64,000 nucleotides of DNA, taken from contig JAOWCC010000577.1 of the NCBI GenBank assembly GCA_030867875.1, positions 155,178,344 to 155,242,343 on the forward strand. The letters are read 5' to 3'. Source of the stretch: Actinernus sp. WN-2022 (taxonomy: Eukaryota; Cnidaria; Anthozoa; Actiniaria; Actinernidae). Position numbers and translations under genes: made by a program. The notes below the pieces were generated by a model. That model was not told the DNA's origin, did no database searches, and saw nothing but the letters and a program-made list of their open reading frames with translations. This document shows positions 23,285 to 34,694 of the stretch, piece after piece (position 1 is the first letter of the stretch; every line of letters begins with the position of its first letter).

Positions 23285-24145
23285 CGTAGTCCCGGGGGGA
23301 GGGGGGGGGGGGGGGGGGGGGGGTACTCCCATATATGGACTATACGGGGATGATCCGCTGGACAGTAAATAAGTAAGTAATAACTTTATTTTTACACGGT
23401 TAAAACATCAGGCCTTCGATTACATTATAAAAAGTAGGAATAGTTGAAATATCTAATCAGTACAATGTTAATATCTAATAATTTGAATAACGCACCAAAC
23501 TAATATCTAACTATTACATCTATACAGTATCTGACTATAATTATCTAACTAATATTAACTATGAATAAAAAAACAAATGAATAAAATAGAGATGCCTGCT
23601 TTCCATGAATGCCGTGTGTATAATGAATTTTACTAATTGTGAAAGAAATCGCTGCAGCGAGATTTAAAACAAGTGAGAGAGTTTGCTTGCCGCAGCTCGA
23701 CAGGTAAGTTATTCCAAAGCACCGCATCACTATAACTGAAGCTGTTCTTTAGAAAATTGGTGCGGGGCAGAGGAATAGCTAGTTTGCCCTCGGTGTAGCT
23801 ATAGTTTGCCCCAGGGTATGGTTTTTCGAGTTTCTGGACTTAGACAGGGTATCCATTTTCACATCGACAGATCTTGAACAGGGTATGGTATTTATCTAGT
23901 GCTTTATTTAGTCTAGTGCTTGATGAAGATTTATTTAGTTATGACACTCATTATACGACATCACAATAAACACTGACATCCAAGTATAGATAATTTGTTA
24001 TTTGTCTTATAGAGGGATATAATATTTTAACACTTTGTCTTGAACAGGGTATGGCAGTTTGATTTTTTTGGGGTCTTAATTAAACAGGGTAAGGGTTTCA
24101 GAGCCCCAGTGGAACACCCTACCCAACTTTGGGACGGGGGCCGAA
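23285..24145. mobile_element. Poly-G-capped repeat element, copy 2, interrupted by a LINE
   Basis: Begins with a ~28-base G run and gtactcccatatatgg; ends cacctacccaactttggga-like sequence and cgggggcc, the same layout as 5071-5916. The motif gaacagggtatgg is repeated inside. A LINE 3' end is inserted at 23368-23825. Confidence 0.65.
23368..23825 (-). mobile_element. 5'-truncated non-LTR retrotransposon 3' end
   Basis: The minus strand reads LPRTNFLKNSFSYSDAVLWN then NLPVELRQANSLTCFKSRCS, the C-terminus typical of CR1/L2-type ORF2 proteins. It is followed by ~200 bp of 3'UTR ending in a ttactta-type tail at 23368. Confidence 0.85.
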
Positions 24146-25330
24146 AAATGATCGAGCTAGAAACGAGAAAGGAGTCTCTTGTTAAAATGTATTTAAAAAA
24201 TTCTAATTTTATCGCGTGGTTACTGTGAACATTTTGTTCTCAGTACTAGTGACAGCAAATGAACTTTTGACTGCTGCTGCTGCGCTAGTAATCGGCGGCG
24301 TTGTCTTCTTGTCAAATTATTTTTACCAGTATTGCCAATGCTGAAAAAAACAGTCAGCAATCCGGGTTATTCTTCCTTGTCATTCAAAATCGCGTGAACT
24401 CTCATAAAACCAGTGCGCGCTTCGATCTTCTGCGGGTGCTCAGTCTTAATTTTATGAAGTCTATAAATTAAGGTGCATGACTGTATTTCCGCCTCGACTG
24501 ATTAGGATCACAGAACATTGACGCACAGACAGCTATAAGAGTGATAATGCGGCAGTTAGTAAAAATGCTACGATACTCTACTGGAGGCCGCACACAGACC
24601 GCTACAGAATAAGTTCCATGTCGACAATGTGGGCAAGATTTCATAAATTGAGGGGATGATTTCATAAAAGTTGAGCTGGAAAGCCGAGTTCACGCACTGA
24701 CGATACTCTTTGATAAACCAACTCTTTCGAAAATTAATCCAAAATTGCACTCGAAACCGCTTCATTACCTATACAAAACCGTTTTAGATTTTCGGGAGTT
24801 GAGCAGCCTTGGATTACAACTCTTTCAGGAGCACTTATTATTGAAAAACAGTGCTCAACCAAAAACTCGACAACTCAATTACCTAGCCATAAAAGCGTAA
24901 CGATTAAGCCCCAAAATTAAAACATTTCCCATGTTTTCGAAAGAGGGTCTGAATTGGGGGGGGGGGGGGGGGTGGGGGGTGTCCAGTGGTCAGTTCAGTA
25001 AAATTTTGGCCATTTGTCAGTTAGCCCTAGTTAATCATTACTAGAGAAACATTACAATGTTTGACCCACAATTCACAAAAAAACAAATTCGTCAGTTGTC
25101 AGTCATTTTTCGGTTGCCAGTTGTCAGTAAAAAAAATCGTCATTTCTCAGTTATCTTAAGGCCGTTTGTCAGTAGTAAGTTAACGGCCTCGTAAGCCCAC
25201 TAAAATCAAGCCAAAAGCCCAGTTGAAACGTCCGCTCGGTTAAATGGTCATGATTAGGGGTTGACTTAGCCGGACTCATTCGCAAATTTGTTTTCAGGCG
25301 AGCGAAGCGAATAAGCAATTATTGGATGAA
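24146..25330. other. Region without recognisable gene
   Basis: A G run (about 24957-24977) and a degenerate cagttgtcagt-like repeat at 24980-25175. No supportable gene. Confidence 0.45.
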
Positions 25331-25337
25331 GTTGAGC

Positions 25338-25432
25338 ATGATAGCGAAAATTATCGAGACAGAGGTCTGTGTTATCAGTCGAAGCCTCGGTCTGATAACA
25401 CAGACCGAGGTCTTGATAATTTTCGCTATCAT
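25338..25432. repeat. 95-bp palindrome
   Basis: Arms atgatagcgaaaattatc... / ...gataattttcgctatcat with gtctgtgttatcag pairing inside. Confidence 0.9.
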
Positions 25433-26490
25433 CGGCGAAAACCGAATTCAATAATTGTTTTATAATACATTGTTAAGCTCAAGTTTTAGCAAAAGAGAAA
25501 ACTATCGTAAACGAAGCTAAATGAAACGCCGCATAAAGTTGGTTTGTTTACGATTGGATTTCTGATTCAAGATGTTTTTTTTCATATTCGAGCTAAAAAT
25601 TGCAAATATTTTACGAGGTTAGGAGAAAGGAATGACTAGAAACATAACTGAGCGCTAAAATGGCTCAAAATAAGTGCCCTGCTTTCTAGCGTAAAATTGT
25701 CGTATTTGCCTAGATAAAGCAGATAATATTGTACGCATGCGCCCATAAGAATGGGCCGAGGACTTTGAGAAAGTCTAGGGTTGATTTTGTTGGGTTGATT
25801 TTAAGTCAGTGTGACTTAAAATAGATGGAGATTAATTTCCCATAAAGTGCGAGTTCCATCAGATAAATCTATTGCTTCAAGGTTAGTTTGATGGACATCA
25901 CAAATTTAGCCGACTCTTAGTAAGAGATAAATAACGAGAACCGAGGTATTATTAAAGTCATATACATCCCGAGGACCGAATGTCCTGATATGCTTTATAA
26001 ACTTTTTCGGAAGACTGAGGATGGCAAATATTAAAGTGGATTACAAAGGCTTATTTTATAAACTTGATTTCGGTTACAGTTCATGAAACGATTTCAAGTT
26101 GCTCTAAAGTTCTCTTAATAGCAGTATTTTTCATCCACTCGAATCTTTGCCATCCTTCATCAAAGTTGCCTTATAATTTTTCCAGTATATCTGTAAAGCA
26201 TACTCTGCTAATCTGAGTAGTTATTTTTGTATTTCGTCATGAGAAAGTTTATCATTTGGGGGTTGACAGTTCCCCTTTCAAACCACCTGGTCTCCTTAAG
26301 TTTTCAATATCACTGACGATAGCTGTCCTCCCCCCTGCGGTAAAGAAAACAAAACAGTTCGTATCAAGTTTGCATGCCGGTCCTGTTTTAATGACTCTGC
26401 GACTTGGGAAACCAAACCCTGAAGCGCCTCGCTTTTCTTTCTCTTCTTTAATTTATTCTCTGCAAGGGCACCGATATGCTTCGAGGCTAA
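25433..26490. other. Region without recognisable gene
   Basis: 26020-26080 shares the aggatggcaaatattaaagt motif with 22553-22640. A minus-strand acceptor-like site (ttctttaccgcag, near 26340) leads into a short open frame that ends near 26257; it is not recognisable. Confidence 0.35.
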
Positions 26491-26793
26491 AGGAAGTCTA
26501 ATTTGAACATTCTAAAATTATCAAATGTTCCAGCAGCATGACGCTAGCGATTTCATGTTAAGTTTTTACACATGCGTCGATAACGACTTTTGGATTAATG
26601 CCCTCCTTTAGATTTCAGTAAAACTACTAAAACAGCTTATCTACTAATATTAACATAAGCTGTCCTATTTTGCTTCAATGTTGTTGCGCATGCCTCGATG
26701 AGTAGATCGATTAGGATGTGGTTTAATTGTTGGAAAATATTAGAACCCCTTCAACCTCTCGCCTTTCTCCTACGTCATCTATACCAATATAGG
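26491..26793 (+). repeat. Interspersed repeat E, copy 2
   Basis: Same order and orientation as 10079-10388, from aggaagtctaatttgaacat through cctcctttagatttcagtaa to tacgtcatctatacc. Confidence 0.8.
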
Positions 26794-27888
26794 AATATTT
26801 AGAATGTAGCTTAGCTATTGTAAACGAGCATAATTTTTCATTTAAACAAATAACATTAAATAATTTCTTCAACAATGCGACTATTATGTTCCTGAGAACG
26901 ATTTCTATACGTTGAGGCGAATCGCTATAAATATTGTTAAATTTAAAAACATTGGCACCCAATGGTGAACTCGTGGATGTAGTGACGAAGTTAGTGGATT
27001 GCTAAGAAAAGCCTTCATCTGAAAAGTATACACTGGTCCATTATGCGCATGCGCTAAATTATGCATTAATTGACCTCGTGGCGCTAAAGGATTTCGCCAT
27101 CGGACGGTATTCTTGTTTGAGGTACGTTCCGTAGGTTTTATGCCACATTTCATTTTACTCTCGGTCATAATACATACCAATGCAAACACCGTGATCTGTA
27201 GGCCAACACTAAAATAATTTGACCGTGTTTTTGGTTTATTTACCGATCTCGTATCGAGACCTCTGTACGTTATACTATACAGGTATGCTGAATAGCTGAT
27301 TTATAGCGAAATATAGCGATTAACTAGCAAATATATATATACTGTGGTTGAGCAGTTATGGGTTTCTCTTCTCTATCGAAGTCTGAAGACATCTGAACTC
27401 CTGAACTGTGAGAGCCGACACTGTCGCTCGCCAACGCGAAGCCAGAAATACCCCGGAGAAATAAACACTCAGCACAGAATAAGTTATGATGAGCGAAGCA
27501 ATATTCAACTCTCAAGGTAAACAAGAATCCTCTCACGAAAATAAGGCATGATATTTCATCTTTTAAGTTAGTCGGAATGACAGTGTCCGCTAGGAAATGT
27601 TTTAGTTGTTTAGTTAATAGACTTTAATTAATATCGAACAGTAATTCGATCACAGGCAGCCCAGACTCGACATATATTTCCCTCTTTTTGGGTTACCTGT
27701 GGTATGTTTCATAAGCGATCTCGGAAGAGTTTATATAACTGCTTCTTGTAAATTCTCTTTTCCGATTCCTACGAAACAAATCTTCAATAATAAAAGATTG
27801 ATACTTAATGAAGTTGTGCGAGTGGTTTTGGGGTGATTTGGGGACTTCTAAAGCAGTTTATTAGGCCTCGAGGTTTTGACGTTGGCCG
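26794..27888. other. Region without recognisable gene
   Basis: Only short fortuitous frames. The (TA)-rich stretch at 27325-27340 and the ccagggtta-like motifs are unremarkable. Confidence 0.4.
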
Positions 27889-29379
27889 CGTGTCTACCTC
27901 AAAGCACAGGGAGTCCCTAACCGATACTAGAATATTGGAAGATTGGATCGAAACATTAGTTTTGATGCGTGTGGGTTACCTGTGGTTTCTTTGCCGCGCG
28001 AGAGTGGTTGTGAATTTATCGTTGTCTGTTTGTTTTTATCCCAAAATTGTTCTGATTCGCAGCCTAAATTTCCGACAATAAAGTTATCTGGCTGTAAAAT
28101 GAACCAGCTAACTGTGTAGCTTATTTATTATTCTGTAGTCTGCACATGATTAGTTTTGAGACACCGTTGAACGAGATTTAAGCGTTTGAGTTCACCGATA
28201 CCTGTTTGCTCATTTTCGCTGCTGATCGCCGCGTTGCTATAAAGTATTGAAAGAGAAGACACAGCGTTAAGAAAACCGACCAGAAATCTTTTGCAAATTT
28301 TATAATCTCTAATTTAATTCACATATGTGAGTTGTTTAAGTATTTTCTCACTCCTGCTGTGACTTTTTTTGGCAAGCCTTATAGTTTAAGACAACATTTC
28401 AACACATTTTATTTTCGCTTTTGTGAGCAGGTTTTTACTTTTTCGCTGCAACGTTGTTAACCAAAAAACGACTCGGTAGGGGAGGTACCAGGAACATTTA
28501 GTTTGACAAAAAAATCCCTTCTGGGTTTCTAAGGGTTTGAGTCGTTATGAGTCACGAAAAATGTCGCGTGACGTATCTCCCTTCTAGGATATGGTAAGGC
28601 ATGTCCCGTCGCTCCCCGTGGGGTTATACGTTGCAGCCAAAAAGTAAAAACCTCGGCTCACCGTGACTTCCCTTTCTAATACTTAAACAGTAGTGAAAAT
28701 GAGCGAACAGGTGTCCGTGAACTCAAACGCATAAATCTCGTTCAAAACGTTCTCCAATGTCTTCAAACTAATACAGGCTGCAGAATAATAAATAAGCTAC
28801 ACATTCAGCGGGTTTGTTTTACAGCTCGATAACTTTATTGTCCATTTTTCAGATGAGAAAGTACGATTTTTGGATCAATTATGTAGTATTCTGATTAACT
28901 TAATCATGAGCCCGCATGGTACATGGACATTGGACACGCTAAGCGCGCATGCTCAGTAGTGTTAACAGAGTAGTCCGCCATCTTGGAAATCTAGTAAAGA
29001 CCTCGTGCTCGGCTCAGTTGTCTTTGTAGTCATTACAAAACAGTACAAATTAGCGAAAATGAGCGAACAGGTGTCTGTGAACTCAAACGCTTAAATCTCG
29101 CTCAAAACATTATTCGGTGTCTTAAAACTAATGCAGACTACAGAATAATAAATAAGCTACACATTTAGCTGGTTCATTTTACAGCCAGATAACGTTGTTG
29201 TCCGAATTTTAGGCTGCGAATGAACAATTTTGGGATAAAAACAAATACTACGATAAATTCACAACCACTCTCGCGCGGCAAAGAAACCATAGGTTACCCA
29301 CACGCATCAAAACTAATGTTTCGATCCAATCTTCCAATATTCTAGTATCGGTTAAGGACTCCCTGTGCCTCAAAGACAC
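27889..29379. mobile_element. 1.5-kb foldback transposon with ~350-bp arms
   Basis: The left arm (from gtgtctacctcaaagcacag) is inverted at 29025-29379. Both arms carry atattggaagattggatcga and ccgcgcgagagtggttgtga. A third, diverged copy of the inner arm part lies at 28685-28880 in the right-arm orientation. No transposase was seen. Confidence 0.8.
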
Positions 29380-29969
29380 AAATATACACAAGGTATGCAG
29401 CTTCGAGGCGCTTTTCATCGATGTGACCTCACTCGCCGCCGAAATTCGACAAGAAATTCAAATCGATTTCGCCTCTGCTTTTGGCACACAAATCCAGAGA
29501 CGGATGTGTAAGCACTTCAGGCCTAATTCAAAATTCCGAATTCAAAATATTTCTCTCGGTATACGATCTGCAGATTGATCGGTCCACAAATCAGCGGTAG
29601 ACATCGCAGGCGGTGCTTTCAAGAACGAGTTTAACCTAGCAAAAACAAAGGATTGCCTCGCTTTGAATCCAATATGACCACCAGGTGAAAATAGTGAATT
29701 AGCTACTTTTGTTATACCAACCGAGCATGGCCTTAAGGCTTTCGTGATTTTTACTCCCTTAGGAATGATTGCAACCCAAGAACAGCGGGAAACCGTTCTA
29801 AAAAAACGCTGCGACATAGAACTAGTATGCTGGATGGACGCTCCTGGTTACGGGTTCCTGGCTATTTAGATATTACGACAATCATGTCCAAATCATCATA
29901 TCATAATTATATCATGTCATGTCATATGTCGTGTCCAGGGCCGGTTGCATAAAACTTTCACTTTAGAGC
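29380..29969. other. Region without recognisable gene
   Basis: A 91-codon minus-strand frame (29542-29817) contains FRTVSRCSWVAIIPKGVKIT; it is not recognisable and has no clear splice context. Confidence 0.35.
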
Positions 29970-30116
29970 TAATAGATGGGTTACACTAAATCCCCAGAGA
30001 TTCAAATGACAAAGGGCATGGCGGCCATGTTGGTGTACCTAACAAAAGAAGCTAACGAAGAATCTATTGTTAAAGGTGCACCAACATGGCCGCCGTGTCG
30101 TCAAGTGCAATCGTCT
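29970..30116. mobile_element. Short foldback MITE (family J), copy 1
   Basis: Inverted arms catggcggccatgttggtg / caccaacatggccgcc around aaaagaagctaacgaagaat. A diverged copy lies at 33640-33775, and the inner palindrome of 11634-11787 carries similar arms. Confidence 0.7.
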
Positions 30117-30216
30117 ATTACTTTAAAAAAACATTACGCAGGTACACTTTCGAGTGTTGCTGCATGAAAAATACTTGGCGCTCTTATTGCATCATAAACT
30201 TCATGTTTGTGAATAC

Positions 30217-30353
30217 CCAGGGGCGGATCCAGAAAGGGAGGGTTTGCAAAGGGATTTTTTTAATCTAGAGATTTTAAAATTGTATTTACAGTGATTTACA
30301 GGAATCATAGTGGGGGTTGCAATCCACCAAACCCTTCCCATGGATCCGCCAGT
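30217..30353. mobile_element. Short hAT-like non-autonomous element
   Basis: Ends caggggcggatccagaaagg and ...atggatccgccagtg are inverted. CAGGGGCGGATCC-type ends are common among hAT-derived MITEs. Flanking target duplication is not clear. Confidence 0.5.
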
Positions 30354-30604
30354 GAATTATGAAGCTATTTTGGAATGTTTTTTAAATAAAACTAGTTGGA
30401 TTAGCATCATTTTGAGGAAGTTTCTCATTACACTGTTCATATCAAGCTAAAACATGGACGTATGCATTAATTCGGATGACGTCACAATCCTATTGTCTTG
30501 GGCTCATGACTAAAATGCGGCGTACCTGATCAGAATTACGGCGTATGCATAAATTAAAGTTGCGCTCTCGTTGAAGTGGTGGGCTCATGAATAACATGCG
30601 GCGT

Positions 30605-30850
30605 ACTTACGTGGTTGTACTGGAGAGCAAAAAGTGTCTCACTTCATTCATTTAAATGCTTGTACAAGATCGGTATTGATGTTAGCAAAACCTATTTGTA
30701 AATGCTATTTTCTACCTGCAATCGATCTTTCAGAAACAGCGATTTTTAAGAAAACGTCCTCTTCAGCATCCATGGCAACGTCTTTCCCATGGGGATCACG
30801 AGCTCAATTCATTCATTAATGAAGTATTATATCAGCACGTGACTGTTAGC
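30605..30850 (+). repeat. Interspersed repeat H, copy 2
   Basis: Runs from acgtggttgtactggag through cttgtacaagatcggtattg to cccatggggatcacgagctc and ttcattcattaatgaagt. It is the most complete copy. Confidence 0.75.
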
Positions 30851-31065
30851 TGCAAAGGGCCTATTCCGATTAAAAGGCGACTCCATACTGAAGAATGTGC
30901 AGGACATCAAACCATGCATTTACTTACAGTAGTAGTAGAACTTTATTAACGTGTCGATGTATTTAGCTTTCACGGCTAACTGGGGACACTACAAATACAT
31001 AAAAAGGTGAATTCTAAAATATATATGCTATGATTGTTACTTATAACCCACGATGCTATATAAAC

Positions 31066-31397
31066 CACAGGCAGCACAAGCTCAAGTTACGAAAATATAA
31101 GGGTTTGTATGGGAGCGTAGTGAACTCTGTTTACTAGCCAGAAATACTGTAATTTTTTTGAATAAAATGACTTACCTTGCCACTGTGATGTCTTGTGCCA
31201 TGTTTCTCTCCTTGTTGGTTGTTTTTAAGCTGATTTCAGCCGGATTTTCTTTTCGGAGCTCCTACACAAGACATCACAGTGGCAAGGTAAGTCATTTTTA
31301 TTCATTTTTTTTACAGTATTTCTGGCTAGTAAACGGAGTTCGCTACGCTCCCATACGAACCCTTATATTTTCGTAACTTGAGCTTGGGCTGCCTGTG
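31066..31397. mobile_element. 332-bp foldback element (family K) with 7-bp target duplication
   Basis: Ends CACAGGCAGC...GCTGCCTGTG, flanked on both sides by TATAAAC (31059-31065, 31398-31404). Arms are ~135 bp and contain tataagggtttgtatgggag and gccagaaatactg, both shared with the 3.35-kb element at 49804-53155. The plus-strand open frame inside is a by-product of the palindrome. Confidence 0.85.
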
Positions 31398-31689
31398 TAT
31401 AAACAAGAGGCTGACACTGCCAACCGAATTCTGGCCAATAGATATCGTTAGAAGGCAGCTTTGCCAAAATGTTGGAGAAAATAATAAAACAGCAAACGTT
31501 TTCTACATATACGTAATTGTCATGATGCACTAGCCCCGACAGACCTACAATCTCGGTCAAATTCCCCCTCCCCCATTTCAGCGATGAGAGCGTAGGCAAA
31601 CTGAATGGACCATGATTAAACGGTCATGAATAGATGAAGAATCATTTATCGGTGTAAGATACCAACACTGAATAAGAAAAGAATGTGAT

Positions 31690-31788
31690 GTAAAGTGGTA
31701 AGCTGTAGTGCCAAATGTGCACGCCCTACGAGGGAAAGAGAAACAAATCTCTGACCGAAGTGGGACTCGAACCCAACGACCTCCAGGT
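31690..31788 (-). mobile_element. tRNA-derived SINE interrupted by a transposon (B-box side)
   Basis: The minus strand reads ggaggtcgttgggttcgagtcccacttcggtc-like sequence, with B box ggttcgagtcc. The A-box side lies at 33055-33110, beyond the 1266-bp insertion, and joins through the duplicated CCTCCAGGT. Confidence 0.6.
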
Positions 31789-31928
31789 CATTCTCGTTCC
31801 CAGTGCTTCCTCAACTAACTGAAAAATCGGAGGCTCTGGTAAAGGATACGAAACTGGATGTCCTAGATTCTAGGACATTGAAACTGCGCATGCTCTTAGA
31901 ACTCATTTCCGATTTGCTAACTAAAGCA

Positions 31929-32213
31929 ATGGCGGACTTCATGGAAGCTATCCAGTTCGCCTTTGCAAAGCTTAAAATACAGTTTTCTTTAAAAACTAAA
32001 CAATTGGAAGCTATTCGGGTAATTGGTATCGATAAGAAGGACTGTTTCCGTGTCCTTCCGGCCGGTTATGGTAAATCGTTAATTTACCAAAGTTTACCGT
32101 TTGAGTTTAATGCTCTTCAAGGATCATCCAACTCAATCGTGGTCGTCATATCTCCTCTCGACGCAATTATCGAGGAGTGCACAGAACATGCTGATTTTCA
32201 GCTGCTCGATTAG
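31929..32213 (+). pseudogene. RecQ-like DNA helicase N-terminal fragment
   Basis: From ATG, MADFMEAIQFAFAKLKIQFS, then LKTKQLEAIRVI and the Walker A region RVLPAGYGKSLIYQSLPFEF, followed by SIVVVISPLDAIIEE (motif Ia-like). It stops at TAG after 94 codons, before the DEAH box, so it cannot be an active helicase. The frame is also open upstream into the transposon end. It resembles the RecQ-like genes that are numerous in cnidarian genomes. The fragment is carried inside the element 31789-33054. Confidence 0.7.
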
Positions 32214-32604
32214 ACTGCAGGGCTGATGGTCGAGGAAGAACAGGCCTATGTACCCGTTGTAGGTTAGCAAGGGCTATAGCGCTTGCACTCGGCTCGGAAT
32301 GTGTTTCTCTTGGTCGTTTTGATGGTGGATTACTAGGAGAGCTATAATTTTGCTTTCGACCTCGTTTTAGCCTGGAATTTTGGATCGCCGCGGTTTGATG
32401 TTCATGCGACTGCTGAACCATCTCACGGAATTTTTCGGCAGTTTCAAGAGAGCGTTTGCACGGACAGCATATTTTTGTAGGGTTGGATTCTTCCCAGAAA
32501 ATGAACGGATGGCTTAGATAAGAACCCAAACGTTTCCTTAGTTCACTGTTTAAAATCACTGGGTGATTTTTATCCGATATTACGGCGTTGTATTTCGATC
32601 GCAA
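32167..32604 (-). pseudogene. Fragment of an unassigned CxxC-containing protein
   Basis: A 145-codon frame containing SHPFIFWEESNPTKICCPCK, then a basic linker LKRGRKQNYSSPSNPPSKRP. The only start codon in frame is non-ATG; the nearest ATG (MADITPKK, about 32645) is one base out of frame across an A6 run, suggesting a frameshift. The CxxC motif hints at metal binding; no family is assigned. It converges on and overlaps the RecQ fragment by 47 bp. Confidence 0.45.
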
Positions 32605-33054
32605 AGCTTTTCTGCTGCCTTTTTTGGCGTAATATCCGCCATTATTGGGTTATAGTCAATCGAAGGGAGATTTTAATTACCTTTCGGCTTTTGCCACCAT
32701 ACATTACATATATGAACGTTTATTAATTAATTAATTAATCTGTTTAATCATGTTCTTTTAAAAGGCACATCACTTCATTCTTTACTATTTTCACATATGA
32801 ATGTTTATTCTTTTGATTATTTTACTTTTATTGAAAGAACACCTCAAAAAATGCCTTACTTTACTTGTTATGTTTACAACGGAAGTGATTTATCCACTAA
32901 GTGAACCGGAAGAAAAGCGCTGTGCTCAGCACCTGTTCAATATTTTCTTCATCGCGCAGCCGATTTGGCTAGCCAATCAAATTAGAGCCTGTTTCAAGTC
33001 TTACCAGAGCCTCCGATTTTCCAGTTAGTCGAGGAGGCACTGGGAACGAGAATG

Positions 33055-33110
33055 CCTCCAGGTTACATGTCTGGCGCTGAATAAGAAAAGACAACGACAA
33101 CAAGAAGTTG
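33055..33110 (-). mobile_element. tRNA-derived SINE, A-box side
   Basis: cctccaggttacatgtctgg followed by cgctgaataagaaaa. A similar 'ctgaataagaaaa' string also occurs at 31668, so the SINE body may be duplicated. Confidence 0.45.
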
Positions 33111-33369
33111 CGGAAGTGCTATTTATTAAAGTTATGTTGTTCTTAGTGACATGGCACAGAATCTGGTTCACGCGCGGAAAAAGCAAAGTGATTAACATAT
33201 TCAACATGTTTGACTTGTTGCTGTTGTTGAAAACGTTTTGCTTTTGAAAAATCAAGTTTGTAAAAGAACAGGGAAAATAAAAGAATGCCTCGACCTAGTA
33301 CGGTTATTCTCAATCTTTTCCACACCAACAGAGAAACCACCTGGACAATAAAATACGTTGTACCAGAAA

Positions 33370-33485
33370 TTCAATAGGCCTTTTCCAGGAAACAGTCACG
33401 TTCCGATATACTTCGTCAATGAATGAATTGAGCTCGTGATTCCCATGGGAAAGGCGTTGTCATGGATACAGGAAGTTTCGGTATA
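33370..33485 (-). repeat. Interspersed repeat H, copy 3 (partial)
   Basis: Reverse orientation: aatgaatgaattgagctcgt and gattcccatgggaaaggcgt match copies 1 and 2. Confidence 0.65.
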
Positions 33486-33639
33486 AAAAGGCAAGCCCCT
33501 CCTCTTTTCATGCATGGCGAACTCGAAATTTGAAATAAACCATTACAAAGTGAACAGAGGGAAGATAGTTGTTTATTAAAGACTTCAGGTGGTATTTTAG
33601 GACTGTTTACAAATTCTGCAGCCCTTACTCTATTCTTGG

Positions 33640-33775
33640 GTTGAAATCAATCCCCAGAGATTCAAATGACAGAGCCATGGCGACCATGTTAGAGGAGACA
33701 AGAGAAGCTAACGCGAATCTTTTGTAAACGTCCCCCAGCATGGCGACGATGACGTCACGTGCAACCAAGCAATAG
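33640..33775. mobile_element. Short foldback MITE (family J), copy 2
   Basis: ccccagagattcaaatgaca and agaagctaacgcgaatct match 29980-30070; arms catggcgaccatgttag / agcatggcgacgatg are degenerate. Confidence 0.6.
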
Positions 33776-34074
33776 TGTAACATGTGTTTGATTTGAATTT
33801 CGCGCGATAAGTAATCAGTAGGGAACATAGATGACGTAAAAAAAAGAAGACAACAACTCAAAGCAATGAACTACAGCAAAACAAATACCCGGAAATACAA
33901 AGAACCCTAATCCAGAATACAATTCGAAGGAGCCCTGGAGCCGAAGTTTAACAGTTGTGTTTGATTTGAATGTCGCGTGATAAGCATCAGTAGATGTTCA
34001 CTCGACAAAGGCTGAGTGACAACTGAATGTGTCAGTGGCCTGGCCATGGCATTTTTATACTGGAACGTCCTGTT

Positions 34075-34190
34075 TAAAAACTCTGTTGTAGAAAGATCGG
34101 TGGAAAATAGCATTTACAAACAGGTTTAATCAGATTTTCTGCTGTCCATGCAGTACAACCACGTGACTGCATTCCTGCAAAAGGCCAATT
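34075..34190 (-). repeat. Interspersed repeat H, copy 4 (partial)
   Basis: gaaaatagcatttacaaaca and gtacaaccacgtgactgcat, in reverse orientation to copies 1 and 2. Confidence 0.65.
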
Positions 34191-34485
34191 CATAAAACAT
34201 GAATGAGGTTTACTGCCTCACATTTTGATTCTAATTTAATCAAGAAAACGTTATAACATTAATACAATCATATCAGTCAGTTGATCAACCTAATAGTCCC
34301 TACCTACAACAGCATAAATTTAAATTTACCTATAACAGCATACAGTGCGACGACTGTAACCAGGACCTCTTCGACAACGAGAACACATTGCAAAACTAAA
34401 GCATTCCAACTTAAAAATCCTAGCAAATGCACGAGTTTTATCTTCATCGACTGAAAGCCACCTATTTATTTCTCGATTTTCGCCA

Positions 34486-34673
34486 CATTACAGTGGTATC
34501 TACCAATAGCAGTTTCAGCGGTATTGAGCCGAACGCCTCACTTCGATGTAATGAAGCGCTATTCAAACTGTATCTAAATTAGTCGTGCTTGTTTTAGAGG
34601 GTGTTGGTGTCATGCAAGAATGAAGGTTTCATTGGCGCTTCATTACATGGAAGTGAGGCGTTCGGGTCAATAC
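34486..34673. mobile_element. Foldback MITE (family L), copy 1, right end truncated
   Basis: attacagtggtatctaccaa and gtttcagcggtattgagccg at left. Only the inner part of the inverted arm (cttcattacatggaagtgag ... gggtcaatac) remains at right. The full copy is at 39402-39633. Confidence 0.75.
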
Positions 34674-34694
34674 AGTTGGGCTGGCTCTCGTCAG

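Larger units (their letters stand above)
31789..33054. mobile_element. 1266-bp transposon with 54-bp inverted ends carrying gene fragments
   Basis: Terminal inverted repeats of 54 bp (cattctcgttcccagtgc...) differ at only three positions, all transitions. A perfect 9-bp target duplication, CCTCCAGGT, flanks it (31780-31788, 33055-33063). A 9-bp duplication with long TIRs is typical of Mutator-like elements, which are known to capture gene fragments. It holds a RecQ-like piece on the plus strand and another protein piece on the minus strand; no transposase was seen. Confidence 0.85.

Noticed and set aside
26257..26340. Possible terminal exon on the minus strand after ttctttaccgcag
   Set aside because: The short frame (RTAIVSDIENLRRPGG...) is plausible but not recognised, and no upstream exon was found. 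Evidence is too weak for a feature.
29542..29817. 91-codon minus-strand frame (FRTVSRCSWVAIIPKG...)
   Set aside because: Not recognisable, no splice sites or start context that support it, and it lies in transposon-rich DNA.
31158..31376. 72-codon plus-strand frame with a hydrophobic N-terminus
   Set aside because: It lies entirely within a palindromic foldback element and contains splice-like motifs in mirror image. It is a by-product of the inverted arms.
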